Assembly (NCBI GenBank): GCA_029747015.1
Contig: JAKOGI010000178.1
Span: 289,069-353,068, forward strand
Source of the DNA: Carnegiea gigantea
Lineage: Eukaryota > Streptophyta > Magnoliopsida > Caryophyllales > Cactaceae
Direction: 5' to 3'
DNA length: 64,000 nt
Shown: positions 21,763-31,120 of the stretch, one piece after another
Layout of the letters: each line of letters begins with the position of its first letter
How positions within the stretch are numbered: the stretch's first letter is position 1
Notes under the pieces: generated by a model
Seen by the model: the letters and a program-made list of their open reading frames with translations, nothing else
Database searches by the model: none
Told to the model about the DNA's origin: nothing
Position numbers and translations under genes: made by a program

Positions 21763-23122
21763 TTAGTTCCCCAGCTATGAAAGGCATACGATCACTAATT
21801 GTCAACTCATAACTTAATACATAGATACACAACCTATATTAACATAAGGGGAGCACTCCAAATCTATCATACCATCACCCCCTCATCAAGCCAACATACT
21901 AAGCAAACATAACCTGAATTGGCCCCATAAGCTTCCACAAAAAAACTTGAAGTTATGCTCCATAGAATTGGCTAAAGGATAAGAAAGTCGGAAGATTTGG
22001 CACATTGGTAGATATTGGATGGGCATGCTAATGGAAGCAATCATCACTATCACTATAATAAACTAGAAATAATATGGGAAAAACTTCAGTTAGTGTGATG
22101 GTTTGGGCACAATGCTGTCATTAAAGGGGAATAGAGATAAGCCTTAAGTGGTCAGACTAATTACGATCAATTCGCTAAACATTCGAGATGAGATGCTAAA
22201 AGAAGGAAGCGAATAATTGTAGCACCTTCGCGAACAAGATCACGTCCCAGCTAACAAATGGATTAACATGTAGTACAAGGGTAGATTATTTGGCTATATA
22301 GCTAAAATGACCAGGGAAAGAATCAGGGTAGCCCGGTGTACAAGCACCCTGCGTTCACGCAGGGTCCGGGGAAGGGCCGCACCCCAAGGGGTGAATTGTA
22401 GGCAGCCTAACCTGACTTTGTCAGTGGCTGATTCTACGGCTCGAACCCGTGACCTTTTGGTCACACAGAGACAATCTCACCGTTGCTCCAAGGCTCCCCT
22501 TCTTACCAGAGAAAGAATGCCTTTATCATATCATCAACTACGCACAAGCTAACGTGGTTTTGAACAAAAGTCTCGGCAAGTTTGAGAGATGCAACATGAA
22601 ATAGTCACACACATGAAGGAACATGAGACTAAATATAATGATTAGTTTAAAGAAGGCTGAAGTTCTTATAGGATGTCTACCAATGTCTCAATTAGCTCAT
22701 AAAATGACTCTCATGTACAAACATTAGTGGCAATGCCTCTAGGAGACAATGTAGTTCTCAACCAAGACAAGGGTCACAACAAAAATATTCACAAAACCTT
22801 TAAAAATTTTTACACCAAAAGGGATTGCACATCAAAAGTCACTCAAGCTCATGAAAACTAGTATGCCTAGCAAATCATCATCGAAGGCATCTCAAACCCA
22901 TCACACTATCGCTCCATGTAATCCTATATGTAAATATAAAAATATAACACACCATTGCAAAAGAAAGAAAACCTAAACCTATTTGCTCTAGCTAGTGTGC
23001 AAACTAAAAACTAAAATAGAAACATCGAACCATCCTTCCCCTATGCTTAGATAAATCATTATTATTCAAAGTAAAGAAAGTAAGAGAAGGGAAAGGGAGC
23101 AAAACATAATGATCTCACTAGG
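21763..23122 (-). other. LARD-B 3' untranslated region
   Basis: No coding seen. It holds the polypurine tract at its left edge, the Au SINE insertion at 22324-22504, and a single weak copy of the 'cctagaggcattgccacta' motif related to the 29-nt modules of LARD-A and LARD-C (coding strand, near 22730). Confidence 0.5.
22324..22504 (-). mobile_element. Au-type SINE (tRNA-derived)
   Basis: On the minus strand the element begins GGGGAGCCTTGGAGCAACGG. It has a box A-like TGGAGCAACGGTG (complement of 22478-22490) and a box B GGTTCGAGCC (complement of 22438-22447), then GGCTGCCTACAAT, GGCCCTTCCCCGGACCC and a GGGCTACCC end. This is the layout of the plant Au SINE family. It is flanked by a 14-bp target duplication, accaggGaaagaat at 22310-22323 and accagaGaaagaat at 22505-22518, with one mismatch. 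Au SINEs are non-coding, transcribed by RNA polymerase III and mobilised by LINE proteins. The insertion lies in LARD-B's untranslated region and post-dates LARD-B. Confidence 0.88.
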
Positions 23123-23143
23123 TTAGGTGTTGAGTACACCTAA
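23123..23143 (-). other. Conserved hairpin 2 of LARD-B
   Basis: A perfect 8-bp stem (TTAGGTGT with ACACCTAA) around the 5-base loop ACTCA, read on the coding strand. LARD-C has the same stem with loop ACCCA at 56560-56580. It lies 27 bases downstream of hairpin 1. Confidence 0.75.
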
Positions 23144-23170
23144 GCTAAGACCTCCACGCAAATGGCACAA

Positions 23171-23191
23171 ATGGAGCATCAGCCGCTCCAT
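23171..23191 (-). other. Conserved hairpin 1 of LARD-B
   Basis: A perfect 7-bp stem (ATGGAGC with GCTCCAT) around the loop GGCTGAT on the coding strand, just after the end of the hydrophobic coding tail. Confidence 0.75.
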
Positions 23192-23205
23192 CACAACTTC
23201 AAGAC

Positions 23206-23403
23206 TCAGCCTATCAAATTAGATACTGTCAAAATATGCAGGAGCCTATCAAACTCCTGAGACCATAATTTAGAAAACACAAGGTAAGAGGCAATAATGA
23301 AAATCATACCAAAGACAATGAATATCCTCTTAATCTTATCAAAGATCTTAGAAAAATTATAGAAAGGATTAAAGAATATAGTCAGCATGACTTTTCTATA
23401 CAA
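23206..23403 (-). pseudogene. LARD-B hydrophobic coding tail
   Basis: A minus-strand frame ending in EFDRLLHILTVSNLIG and a stop. The preceding 45 residues are strongly hydrophobic with the motif FDKIKRIFIVFGMIFIIAS, matching LARD-C's VFDKFKRTLTVFSTSLLVSS in spacing and character. The domain is unknown; one or two membrane-spanning helices are plausible. The upstream frame is broken, so the start here is only the first methionine. It sits 15 bases before hairpin 1, as in the sister elements. Confidence 0.5.
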
Positions 23404-23464
23404 GTGCTCTAAGCATGCATAATAAAAGGTTAATAGAAGGATGATACCCTCTAAAGTAACCTAG

Positions 23465-23719
23465 TTAGACATAATCATTAACATTCCCACCAAGCATACT
23501 AAACATGTTATCCTGATAGCGCAATTCAAAATTAGCATCACAAATCATAGGAGTACTAATGAGCACATCAATGTAATACTCGGGAGAACGAGAGGGTAAT
23601 GAACAAAAAGGGAAAGCATGTGAATGATCATGGGGATTAGAGAGAACAATATCACAACTAAGGCTATGCATAAACACATCACTTGACCCCTCCAAAGGAG
23701 TATTAGCTAGTTCATGCAC
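23465..23719 (-). pseudogene. LARD-B middle coding remnant
   Basis: An 84-codon minus-strand frame (MHELANTPLEGSSDVFMHSL...) with no recognised domain. Its LANTPL segment resembles the TNTPLTPLLH stretch of LARD-C (55616-55957), supporting a common non-autonomous polyprotein. The stretch 23720-23990 between it and gag is broken by stops. Confidence 0.45.
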
Positions 23720-23989
23720 CTCTTTAAAAATATCTTCCGACTTAAATCATACGTCCATAACACTAAGCATAGCAATTACCCCAAGAGGGTCACCCGCCTC
23801 GACCCCTGTGCACTAAGCCAAAGAGAAGGATGAATAAGGTACGATCAGAACAACATCAGTATTATACACGGGTGATGCAAAGTCACATTGAGCATATCAT
23901 GCTTAATAAGGATATAAATTTATAGCATGGTAAGGAGAATCACACACATCACACCAAAAAGAGGCATAATAAGATCTACCATAGCATGC

Positions 23990-24272
23990 ATATGGATCAA
24001 AGAATGACCATGTAGAAACATGACTAGTCTTCTCAAACTCAAATGAATTCCAAAAAATCCACTCAAGCAAATGCCATGTCTAATCAACACTTTTAGTTAG
24101 AAAACCTCAATACTCTAAAAGAGAACAAGTTTTATGATTCACAACCTCATTAACAATGTGCAAAATCTCTCATTTACCCATGTAATAACTAGATTGAGCG
24201 AGAAGGACATTTTATCATTTAAAATACCTCCAAAATAATTCGTGCTCAAATTGGGGAAAATGAAAAGTGGCC
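23990..24272 (-). pseudogene. gag: LARD-B gag-like remnant
   Basis: The minus strand from 24272 reads MATFHFPQFEHELFWRYF, matching the HFPQYEHEAFWSYL start of the LARD-A gag remnant. It is followed by a degenerate 'EILHIVNEVVNHKTC..LLEY' helix and, after frame breaks, a DPYACYGRSYYA segment with a CDVC pair like LARD-A's DPYDYYMPPMLCDYC. Multiple stops; not translatable as one protein. It confirms that LARD-A and LARD-B come from the same broad family despite little DNA identity. Confidence 0.65.
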
Positions 24273-24396
24273 ATTATCTTTTTTTTTTACTTAAAATTAC
24301 TTTACTTTTTTTAATTCTTCAATTTTTTGGTTTTTTTTTCAAAAAAAAAAATGCTTAGTCGAACCTATTGAGAAAAACTGAATATTTGACACTAAT

Positions 24397-24414
24397 TATC
24401 TGACAATAGTGCCA
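24397..24414 (-). other. LARD-B primer-binding site (degenerate, tRNA-Asp-like)
   Basis: The minus strand after the LTR end reads TTTTTGGCACTATTGTCAG, matching the TTTTTGGCGCCGTTGCCGG context of tRNA-Asp-primed plant elements at 11 of 18 primer-site positions. It lies 6 bases from the LTR edge at 24421. Confidence 0.6.
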
Positions 24415-24420
24415 AAAACT

Positions 24421-24520
24421 TGATATGACTGCAAGCACATGGTGGCACTTTAGCAAATCAAGGTCGATCCACAAAGTCTAGGTCAAGTTACCGGGCTACA
24501 TTCTCTCAAGATAGGCTAAG
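24421..24520 (-). repeat. LARD-B 5' LTR, inner fragment
   Basis: The first 100 plus-strand bases of the right LTR (matching 20477 onward), ending in ctaag at the Tekay insertion point. The remainder resumes at 37519. Confidence 0.8.
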
Positions 24521-25222
24521 TGTAAGGGCCATGCTTTCATGCTATTACTGACTAACTGTTTAGTTGCTGATTTTACCAGTTGCTTTTAATTTGTTATCCG
24601 ACGAAAGCATTAAATCGACCGTGTGAGTTTTTAACGACTAGTTTCAATAAAAGGGATGATTATTTGACTAATGTTATCATTGACGCTACTTATTTATAAA
24701 ATATTTGAATCTACGCTAAACCCAGTTTTTAAAATCGTTTTTCATTTTACTTGGTTGATTCCCAAAGTTTAAACCGAAATGTACATGGTAGGTCGTTCAA
24801 TTCGGGTTTAGCCTAACCATTAGCGAGTACGGGACCAAAATTTAGTTGAATGTTGTTAGTTTAACCTAAAACCAAAAAAAAAAAAGGAAAAGGATTGAAA
24901 AGGGGGAAAAGGGGGACCGAAGTCGGGAGAACCCGACCCCCCCTCTCACCTCACTCTCTCTCTCTCTCTCTCTCTCTCTAATGCATCTCTCTCGCTCTCT
25001 CTCTCTCTTTCACCGGCGACCGGCCACCTGGCGCTGCCGCCGGCCAGCACGCGTCACCGGCGAGAGAAAGGGACGAACGGTCCCCACACCATGCGTCTCA
25101 GCCGCCCATTCCACCACCAGACTTCATCCACTTCGCTCAACCCCTCACCCACGCGTCTCCTCGCCCAGAACCGGCCGTCCACCTGCCGAAAACCGACGAC
25201 CCACCTTCAACCCGGCCTCCTC

Positions 25223-25230
25223 TATAAATT
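25223..25230 (+). promoter_or_regulatory. LTR TATA box
   Basis: TATAAATT preceded by a 250-bp GC- and CT-rich block, in an otherwise AT-rich LTR. The equivalent in the 3' LTR is at 34747-34754. The most likely core promoter of the element. Confidence 0.55.
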
Positions 25231-25600
25231 AGAGCCAAAATCAAGCCTCAATCCGCCGGAAGCATCACGAAACCGAGGGCTAGGGTTCGCTGACGGGCTT
25301 GGGTTCGGGATTAGCGGAGTGGGAGCATCGGTATTCACCCTTTGAGGTTGGAACTAGGCTAACCCAAGTAAGTGTTTCTCCCTCCTAAGTTATTACTATT
25401 TTCGAAGTTAATTTTTCAACAGATTGATGCTGCATGTCAAGCTAGGGCTTGTTAAATTCGTTAGAATTGACAAGAAATAAGTTATTCATGCTTAGGTTTG
25501 AATCAATTGGTTGTTTCATGCCTGAATTTGTGAATCGATATGAGTTTTGTTCATAAACCACAATCTTGCGTGAACAGTGAATTCAAATTTATGTGGACGT

Positions 25601-26030
25601 CTTTAGCTTCAAATCGAGTTAATGAGTTATTATTTAAAACGGAATTAAAATCAAAGTTAATTTAACGTATTTAGTTTCGATTCGAGTTAAAGAGTTATAG
25701 TTTAAAACGGAATTAAAATCGAAGTTAATTTAACGTATTTAGCTTCGATTCAAGTTAATGAGTTATAGTTTAAAACGGAATTAAAATCGAAGTTAATTTA
25801 ACGTATTTAGCTTCGATTCGAGTTAAAGAGTTATAGTTTAAAACGGAATTAAAATTGAAGTTAATTTAACGTATTTAGCTTCGATTCGAGTTAAAGAGTT
25901 ATAGTTTAAAACGGAATTAAAATCGAAGTTAATTTAACGTATTTAGTTTCGATTCGAGTTAAAGAGTTATAGTTTAAAACAGAATCAAAATCGAAGCTAA
26001 TTTAACGTATTTAGCATCAATTCTAGTTAT
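25601..26030 (+). repeat. 68-bp tandem repeat in the Tekay 5' LTR (about 6.3 copies)
   Basis: Units start at about 25601, 25670, 25738, 25806, 25874 and 25942, plus a partial unit. Each contains CTTCGATT near its start and its complement AATCGAAG about 40 bases later, so every unit can fold into an 8-bp stem. The array lies downstream of the TATA box and would be transcribed. Confidence 0.9.
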
Positions 26031-27995
26031 TTAGCCAATATATGTAAGGGGATTAAAAACGAAGTTAGTTTAACGTGTCTAACTCCCATTCGAACTGAAC
26101 TAGCTAATGTATTATGTGTGTAAACGAAATAAATTCGAACTCTTTGTAGTGCATTCATGCTTAGGGAAGTTGGTTCGAAATACCACGTATATGTTTAGAA
26201 TCGAATTATGTTTGATGTACTGAATGAAATATTGTCGAATTATGAATAAATGTGGCTATATGCACGCTTGTTGTAACGCTTCGCTGAATGATGCTGGTTG
26301 CTCAGGTAAGGGCCTAAACTTCCCTCCCTTTTACATAAGCTAATATGATAAAATGTTGTGCTTAATAAATCGATGAATCGAGTTGGTAGTTGGATGGTTT
26401 GAGGAAAGAATTATGAGTGTTCGAGGTCTTGTGGTACGGTGCAAGTGAGGAGGGAGACTGGGATGTGAATTGACCGCAATCGTGTGGATTGCGAGGCCAT
26501 GTGTGGCTCATTGTGTTGAAATGATTACGAAGTGTTTAAATGTCGTATGTGTACTCCCTTTTTCTTGATTGTTTAAAATGTAACATGTGTGTGGAAGGGA
26601 GCTGTTTTAGCAAATGACTCTTTATGTGTTTTAAATGGATAATAGCCATGTCTAGTGACGAGCTGTGGCCTATTTTAGCTATTCAGATAGTGTTTGGGAG
26701 GAATCCCTAAAACGTTTTTTTTTTTTTTAACAAAAGGAAAATGGGAATTATACGTTGAATGATTTTATTATTTGAAACGGAAAATTACTAGCCGTTATGG
26801 CCGATACGCTTTAAGTGGCTAAGATAATGTGCTGCGGACAATATGATATGATGTAATGTTAACCTAGGGGATAAGTCCGGATAAACCCTAGAGGCCCTGA
26901 CGCGGGCTAATGTAATGGTCCGATATGTTATATGTAGCCATCCCGGGAGTAAGAGCTTAAGCGTGAGCGTTAGGTCTCACTGTGGGGTCGAGAATAGTTC
27001 TCACCCAATCAGCACCCTGTAATGATCTTATGCCAGAAGTACTTTCCTACCAAGATGAGAAAAGCAATTGGCCCTTGCCATTTTGTATGTTTCAAAGAAA
27101 AAAAAAATGTTCTATTGGGCCCAAAGAGGCTATATGGAATGGATATGAAATGCTTATAAGGGTCGTTTTACGACGTATGCAGAATGTAAACTCTTTCAAA
27201 AGACTGAGAACCTCAAAGTTATGAAATGCTTACAAATGCTCTTAAATATGATGAACGTGGCTTCAAATAGAATGTGTGACATGCTAGCGAATCGTGAAAT
27301 GACATTCTAATGTGCCTAGTGAATACGTAAGTCGTCACTTACCCAATGTTTATGTTCTACAACCTGTGTTCTACAATATGTTACCTAATACTATATTAGT
27401 ATTAACCAAATGCTTGATAAGTGGATATTATGAGTAATATTGCTTGAAAAGGGTTTTGTTTTAAGGAGTGGAGGAACACTCACTGAGCATGTGGTGGCTC
27501 ACTCCATTTCCTTTCCCTTTTTCCCCCAGGTGATGAATGATGAAAGAATCTGTGTTTCTTCTAAGACCATTAATTGTTCCTGCAAGTCGTACCCGTGATA
27601 TGAAGCGATGTGGCTGCCTGCAGTAATATTTTGCTTGAAAAGTGCATGAATTGGGCATGTAGTGGCTCTATAGTACAAAACTTATGTAAGTCATTGTAAA
27701 TAGTTGTTTGTAAAGGCATAGGCCTCAACCACGAGTGTGTGACTCGCTGGAACCTCCTATTTCCTTTTTGAATTTAGTTGTAATGATACAGGTACCATCA
27801 AAATTATAATGTAAATTATGGAAATGTTGAAATTACAGACGAAACTCTGCCGGATTCGTCTCAGGATTTCCCAACTAAGGGGGGGTTTGGTAAAATGTTA
27901 AAAGAAAGTTAATGAAAGAAGAGCCTTAAGGGTCTCCCTCGGGGGATCCTGGCAGTGTAACATCCCTGGTAGGTAGTCGGGGGTGTTACATTAGG

Positions 27996-28978
27996 TGGTA
28001 TCAGAGCCATAGGTTTGCATATGCATCTAGATGTGACTATAGGATTAGTAATATGTGAAATATGTGCCCTAAATTGTTTGCTTGAGCTTACTACGTGCTT
28101 GCTTACTTACTTGTGTACGCGAACTAGAAACACAACTTTGGTTTTTCAAACGAATGCGTGCTTGATAGTGTTATTTCTAACCCAGTGTGGTGATGTAGGA
28201 TGGTGTTTAGCATTGACGATTTTGAGTATCTGCCCTTCTGGATGGCTGCATGGAATGCAGTCATATTTTAGAAGCAATGATTAAGAGCAACCAGTGGAGA
28301 ATCACTCGGGTCACACAGAACCACTGGACATGCAAGTGCATCAGAGTTATGCCATGTACGGGAAGATGGGCCGAAGTCACTTCTATCCTCCGTCTCTTCC
28401 ATGTACATAGGGGAGCTTATACACCGTTCACTTTTAGAGGGTTGGTGGATTTCCTGATATTTGTAGAGGGGCGGGTGGTCGTGGGCTGTTACAGTGGTAT
28501 CAGAGCCATAGGTTTGCATATGCATCTAGATGTGACTATAGGATTAGTAATATGTGAAATATGTGCCCTAAAGTGTTTACTCGAGCTTACTACGTGCTTG
28601 CTTTCTTACTTGTGTACGCGAACTAGCAACACAACTTAGGTTTTTCAAACGAATGCGTGCTTGATAGTATTATTCCTAACCCAGTGTGGTGATGTAGGAT
28701 GGTATTTAGCATTGACGATTTTGAGTATCTACCCTTCTAGATGGCTACATGGAATGCAGTCATATTTTGGGAAGAAATGATTAAGAGCAACCAGTGGAGA
28801 CTCACTCGGGTCACACAGAACCACTGGACGTACAAGTTCATCAGAGCTATGCCATGTACGGGAAGATGGGCCGAAGTCACTTCTATCCTCCGTCTCTTCC
28901 ATGTATATAGGGGAGCTTATACACCATTCACTTTTAGAGGGTTGGTGGATTTCCTGATATTTGCAGAGGGGCGGGTGG
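27996..28978 (+). repeat. Tandem duplication of the Tekay leader, with two primer-binding sites
   Basis: TGGTATCAGAGC, the complement of the tRNA-iMet 3' end, occurs at 27996-28007 and again at 28495-28506. The following sequence is duplicated as 27996-28478 and 28495-28978, with about 4-5% divergence and one indel. Between them is a 16-base junction that includes GGGCTGTTACAG, resembling the LTR terminus GGGGTGTTACA. Only the first site sits next to the LTR. Confidence 0.92.
28200..28478 (+). pseudogene. Duplicated 5' part of the extra Tekay ORF (copy 1)
   Basis: The frame starts MVFSIDDFEYLPFWMAAWNA and stops at a TAG within 25 codons, where copy 2 reads TGGGAAG; one base is lost here relative to copy 2. 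The rest continues in another frame (28250 onward) and ends where the duplication ends. It is a by-product of the leader duplication and encodes nothing complete. Confidence 0.6.
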
Positions 28979-29385
28979 ACTCCTTAGGAAATACCCCCTT
29001 GGGAAGGAGCGATGCTGCCATGCAAATGATTAATACGGCTTTAATTGCTCCTGCCGCTATCCAACAACTATCAATCACAATAGTAGAGAGAAATCAGATT
29101 GAACATCATCAAATGAGACTTCTGTTCGCAGAAAACCCTCAGGCAAGACGATACAAGCGAGTTGCCACTTTGTGGGCACGTTGGATAGATTCCTTCGGTG
29201 CACAATATCCCCGGGGCTGGCAAGCCATAATGCTGAGGATGAGAGAACTGGTGGATGGAGCACCCGATGTGGAGTACTCCCCACCATTTGTATTATGGGA
29301 CCTACTAGCCCCAGTTGAGTCTGAGGGCTCGAATGATCCAATGGTAGATGATCCCCCTGAGGAGGGTTCCTCAGGTGGTAATTAG
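28699..29385 (+). pseudogene. Extra ORF between primer site and gag of the Tekay element
   Basis: An open frame of 214 codons runs from 28741 to 29385. In the same frame upstream, 28699 begins MVFSIDDFEYLPF and is separated only by one TAG that is TGG in copy 1, so the ancestral ORF was probably about 228 codons. It is rich in Trp and Arg (SNQWRLTRVTQNHW, LWARWIDSFGAQYPRGW) and ends in an acidic/Gly-rich tail (DDPPEEGSSGGN). It is not Gag: a normal Tekay Gag begins separately at 29674. I do not recognise any domain. It might be an additional accessory protein or captured sequence. That the open frame survived 214 codons while gag-pol has several stops is notable. Confidence 0.7.
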
Positions 29386-29673
29386 GATGGTAATAGGGGC
29401 TGTGTGTAGCCTGGAGTCGCCAATGTGTGCATTATATTTAAATAAAACATAGTTAGTGTGTGTTCGAAAATGAATAAGCAAGGGTGATACCCGATATTTC
29501 GTGATTCGTGAAAGTGCATTTTTGAGAAGTGTTCGTGCGACCAAAATAGGATCGCACGAATACTTAAAGCTCTACACATTCTGTCTAATGTTGTACTATG
29601 TTTTTAAATGCTTTTGACAATATATTTTTATGAATAAAAACTAAGCAACTTTGCATAAACGACTGTGTAGCCA
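29386..29673 (+). other. Spacer between the extra ORF and gag
   Basis: About 290 AT-rich bases with no coding. It contains an inverted pair, gttcgtgcgaccaaaa and atcgcacgaatac (29529-29561), with the 8-base complement TTCGTGCG / CGCACGAA, a possible 8-bp hairpin ahead of gag. Confidence 0.5.
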
Positions 29674-30600
29674 ATGCCTCCACGAAGGGAACAGATGGCG
29701 GCGCCAACCGCCTTGGGGATGATTTGTCAGTTTAATAAGTTGAAACCACCAAGGTTTAGTGGTGGAACAGATCCTCTTGCCTATGAGGAATGGCTAAGAA
29801 GGATGGAAAATTTGTTTGAAGTAATGGACTGCCCTGAAGATTTTAAAGTACGTCTGGCGACCCATCAGTTCGAAAAGAAAGCGGAATTCTGGTGGGGCAC
29901 TGTCAAACCTCAAGCTGGTGAACCAGCTCTAACCTAGGAACAACTAAAAATCATGATGGATGCTCAGTATTACCAACGAGATGTAAAGAGGGCAAAGGAA
30001 CAAGAATTTCTACGGTTGAAATAAGGCCAAATGAGTGTGATAGAATACGCGGCGAAGTTTAACGAGCTTAGTCGCTTTGCGCCTAATCAAGTCGCAATTG
30101 AAGAAATGAAGATGGACCACTTCGAACAAAGCCTTAAAGGACCCATTAAGCGGATGATAGCAGGGCATGTTTTCACCAGCTTCCAGGAGATGTACCAGAG
30201 GGCGGTGAAGATAGCCCGAGTTATAGCTGAAACCGAAGAGGAAAGTCGGCAGATAGGCCCAGCAAAAAGAAAGTTTAACTAAGGAGGGTCCAGTACCCAG
30301 GGAAGCAATAAGATCAGCAACTTCGATAACCGAGGAAAAGGAAAGCAAGTTGTACCAAGGCAGGCACTGGAACCCTGCAACCAATGTGGGCGTATGCACC
30401 CCGGTCGGTGCCGATATGGCACACAAGAATGCTATGGGTGTGGATCTACGGACCACAAGATTGCAAATTGCCCCAAGAAGGCGTGGAATCGGCAGAACAG
30501 TACACAAGGTTCAGGCACGGGGGCTAATCCAGTTCCACAAAGAGGCCGACCTCCTGTGAATGCAACTTCAGAAGGCAAACGAGGTGGAAAAAGGCCGCAA
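29674..30600 (+). pseudogene. gag: Tekay gag (three in-frame stops)
   Basis: One frame runs from MPPRREQMAAPTALG (29674) through the retrotransposon Gag domain: PPRFSGGTDPLAYEEWLRRM, VRLATHQFEKKAEFWW, YYQRDVKRAKEQEFLRL, MSVIEYAAKFNELSRFAP, FEQSLKGPIKRMI. It reaches a cysteine cluster CNQCGRMHPGRC and a perfect CX2CX4HX4C knuckle CYGCGSTDHKIANC (about 30376-30470). Stops lie at 29935-29937 (TAG where family members have Trp), 30022-30024 (TAA, probably from CAA) and 30280-30282. There is no frameshift. The product is the capsid and nucleic-acid-binding protein; it is fused in frame to pol, as is usual for Tekay. The antisense open frame at 30010-30507 is a shadow. Confidence 0.92.
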
Positions 30601-31120
30601 GTAGGTGGCCGGGTGTTTAGCTTGGAAGGAGGTGAGGCGGAGGACCTCACTGCCACCGTATCAGGTACCCTTTTTGTTAAACATCTTTATGCTCATGTTT
30701 TATTTGATTCAGGTGCCATGCATTCTTTTGTAAATCCTACCGTTGCAAGGAAACTCGCTAGCAAGCCCAGTGAAATGGATGTACAATTATGTGTGACTAC
30801 CCCCTTAGGGTCTACTCACTATACCGATCTCGTTCTTAAGGATTGTGCTATTCAATTGGAAGGGAGAATTCTCCCTGTAGACCTAGTACAGCTGGATATA
30901 CAAGGTTAGGACGTTATTCTAGGAATGGACTGGTTAACTAGACATAAAGTTACTATTGACTGCGAGAGAAATATGGTTACCTTCTCGGCCTCCGATGGAG
31001 AAAGAGTAACCTTTAAGGGAAGTGGCCACCAAGTGACCATCCCAACGGTATCTGCTATGCAAGTATTCAAAATGTTGAAGAAAGGATGTCAGGGCTATTT
31101 GTGTGCAATTGAGGTCGCAG
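30601..31120 (+). pseudogene. Tekay protease
   Basis: In frame with gag, the aspartic protease has the active site LFDSGAMHSFVNP (Asp codon at 30706), then LGSTHYTDLVLKDC and, after a stop at 30907-30909, [18 protein letters not shown], the second conserved block. DSG is intact. The stop replaces the aromatic or neighbouring residue usually found before DVILGMDWL. Its role is cleavage of the Gag-Pol precursor in the virus-like particle. Confidence 0.88.

Larger units (their letters stand above)
24521..27990 (+). repeat. Tekay 5' LTR
   Basis: 3470 bp, TGTAAGGGCC to GGTGTTACA. It contains a CT microsatellite and GC-rich block (24945-25200), a TATA box (25223), a 68-bp tandem repeat (25601-26030), and a long unremarkable U5-side region. 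The small open frames within (24981-25345, 26982-27224) recur in the 3' LTR but with no protein resemblance and altered frames. Confidence 0.95.

Noticed and set aside
24981..25345. Overlapping open frames with Arg/Pro/Ser-rich translation, repeated at 34422-34869
   Set aside because: They sit in the GC-rich promoter block and TATA region of the Tekay LTR, differ in frame between the two LTRs, and match no protein.
30010..30507. 165-codon open frame on the minus strand
   Set aside because: It lies wholly antisense to the Tekay gag and zinc-knuckle coding, which has strong family motifs; it is a shadow with no resemblance of its own.
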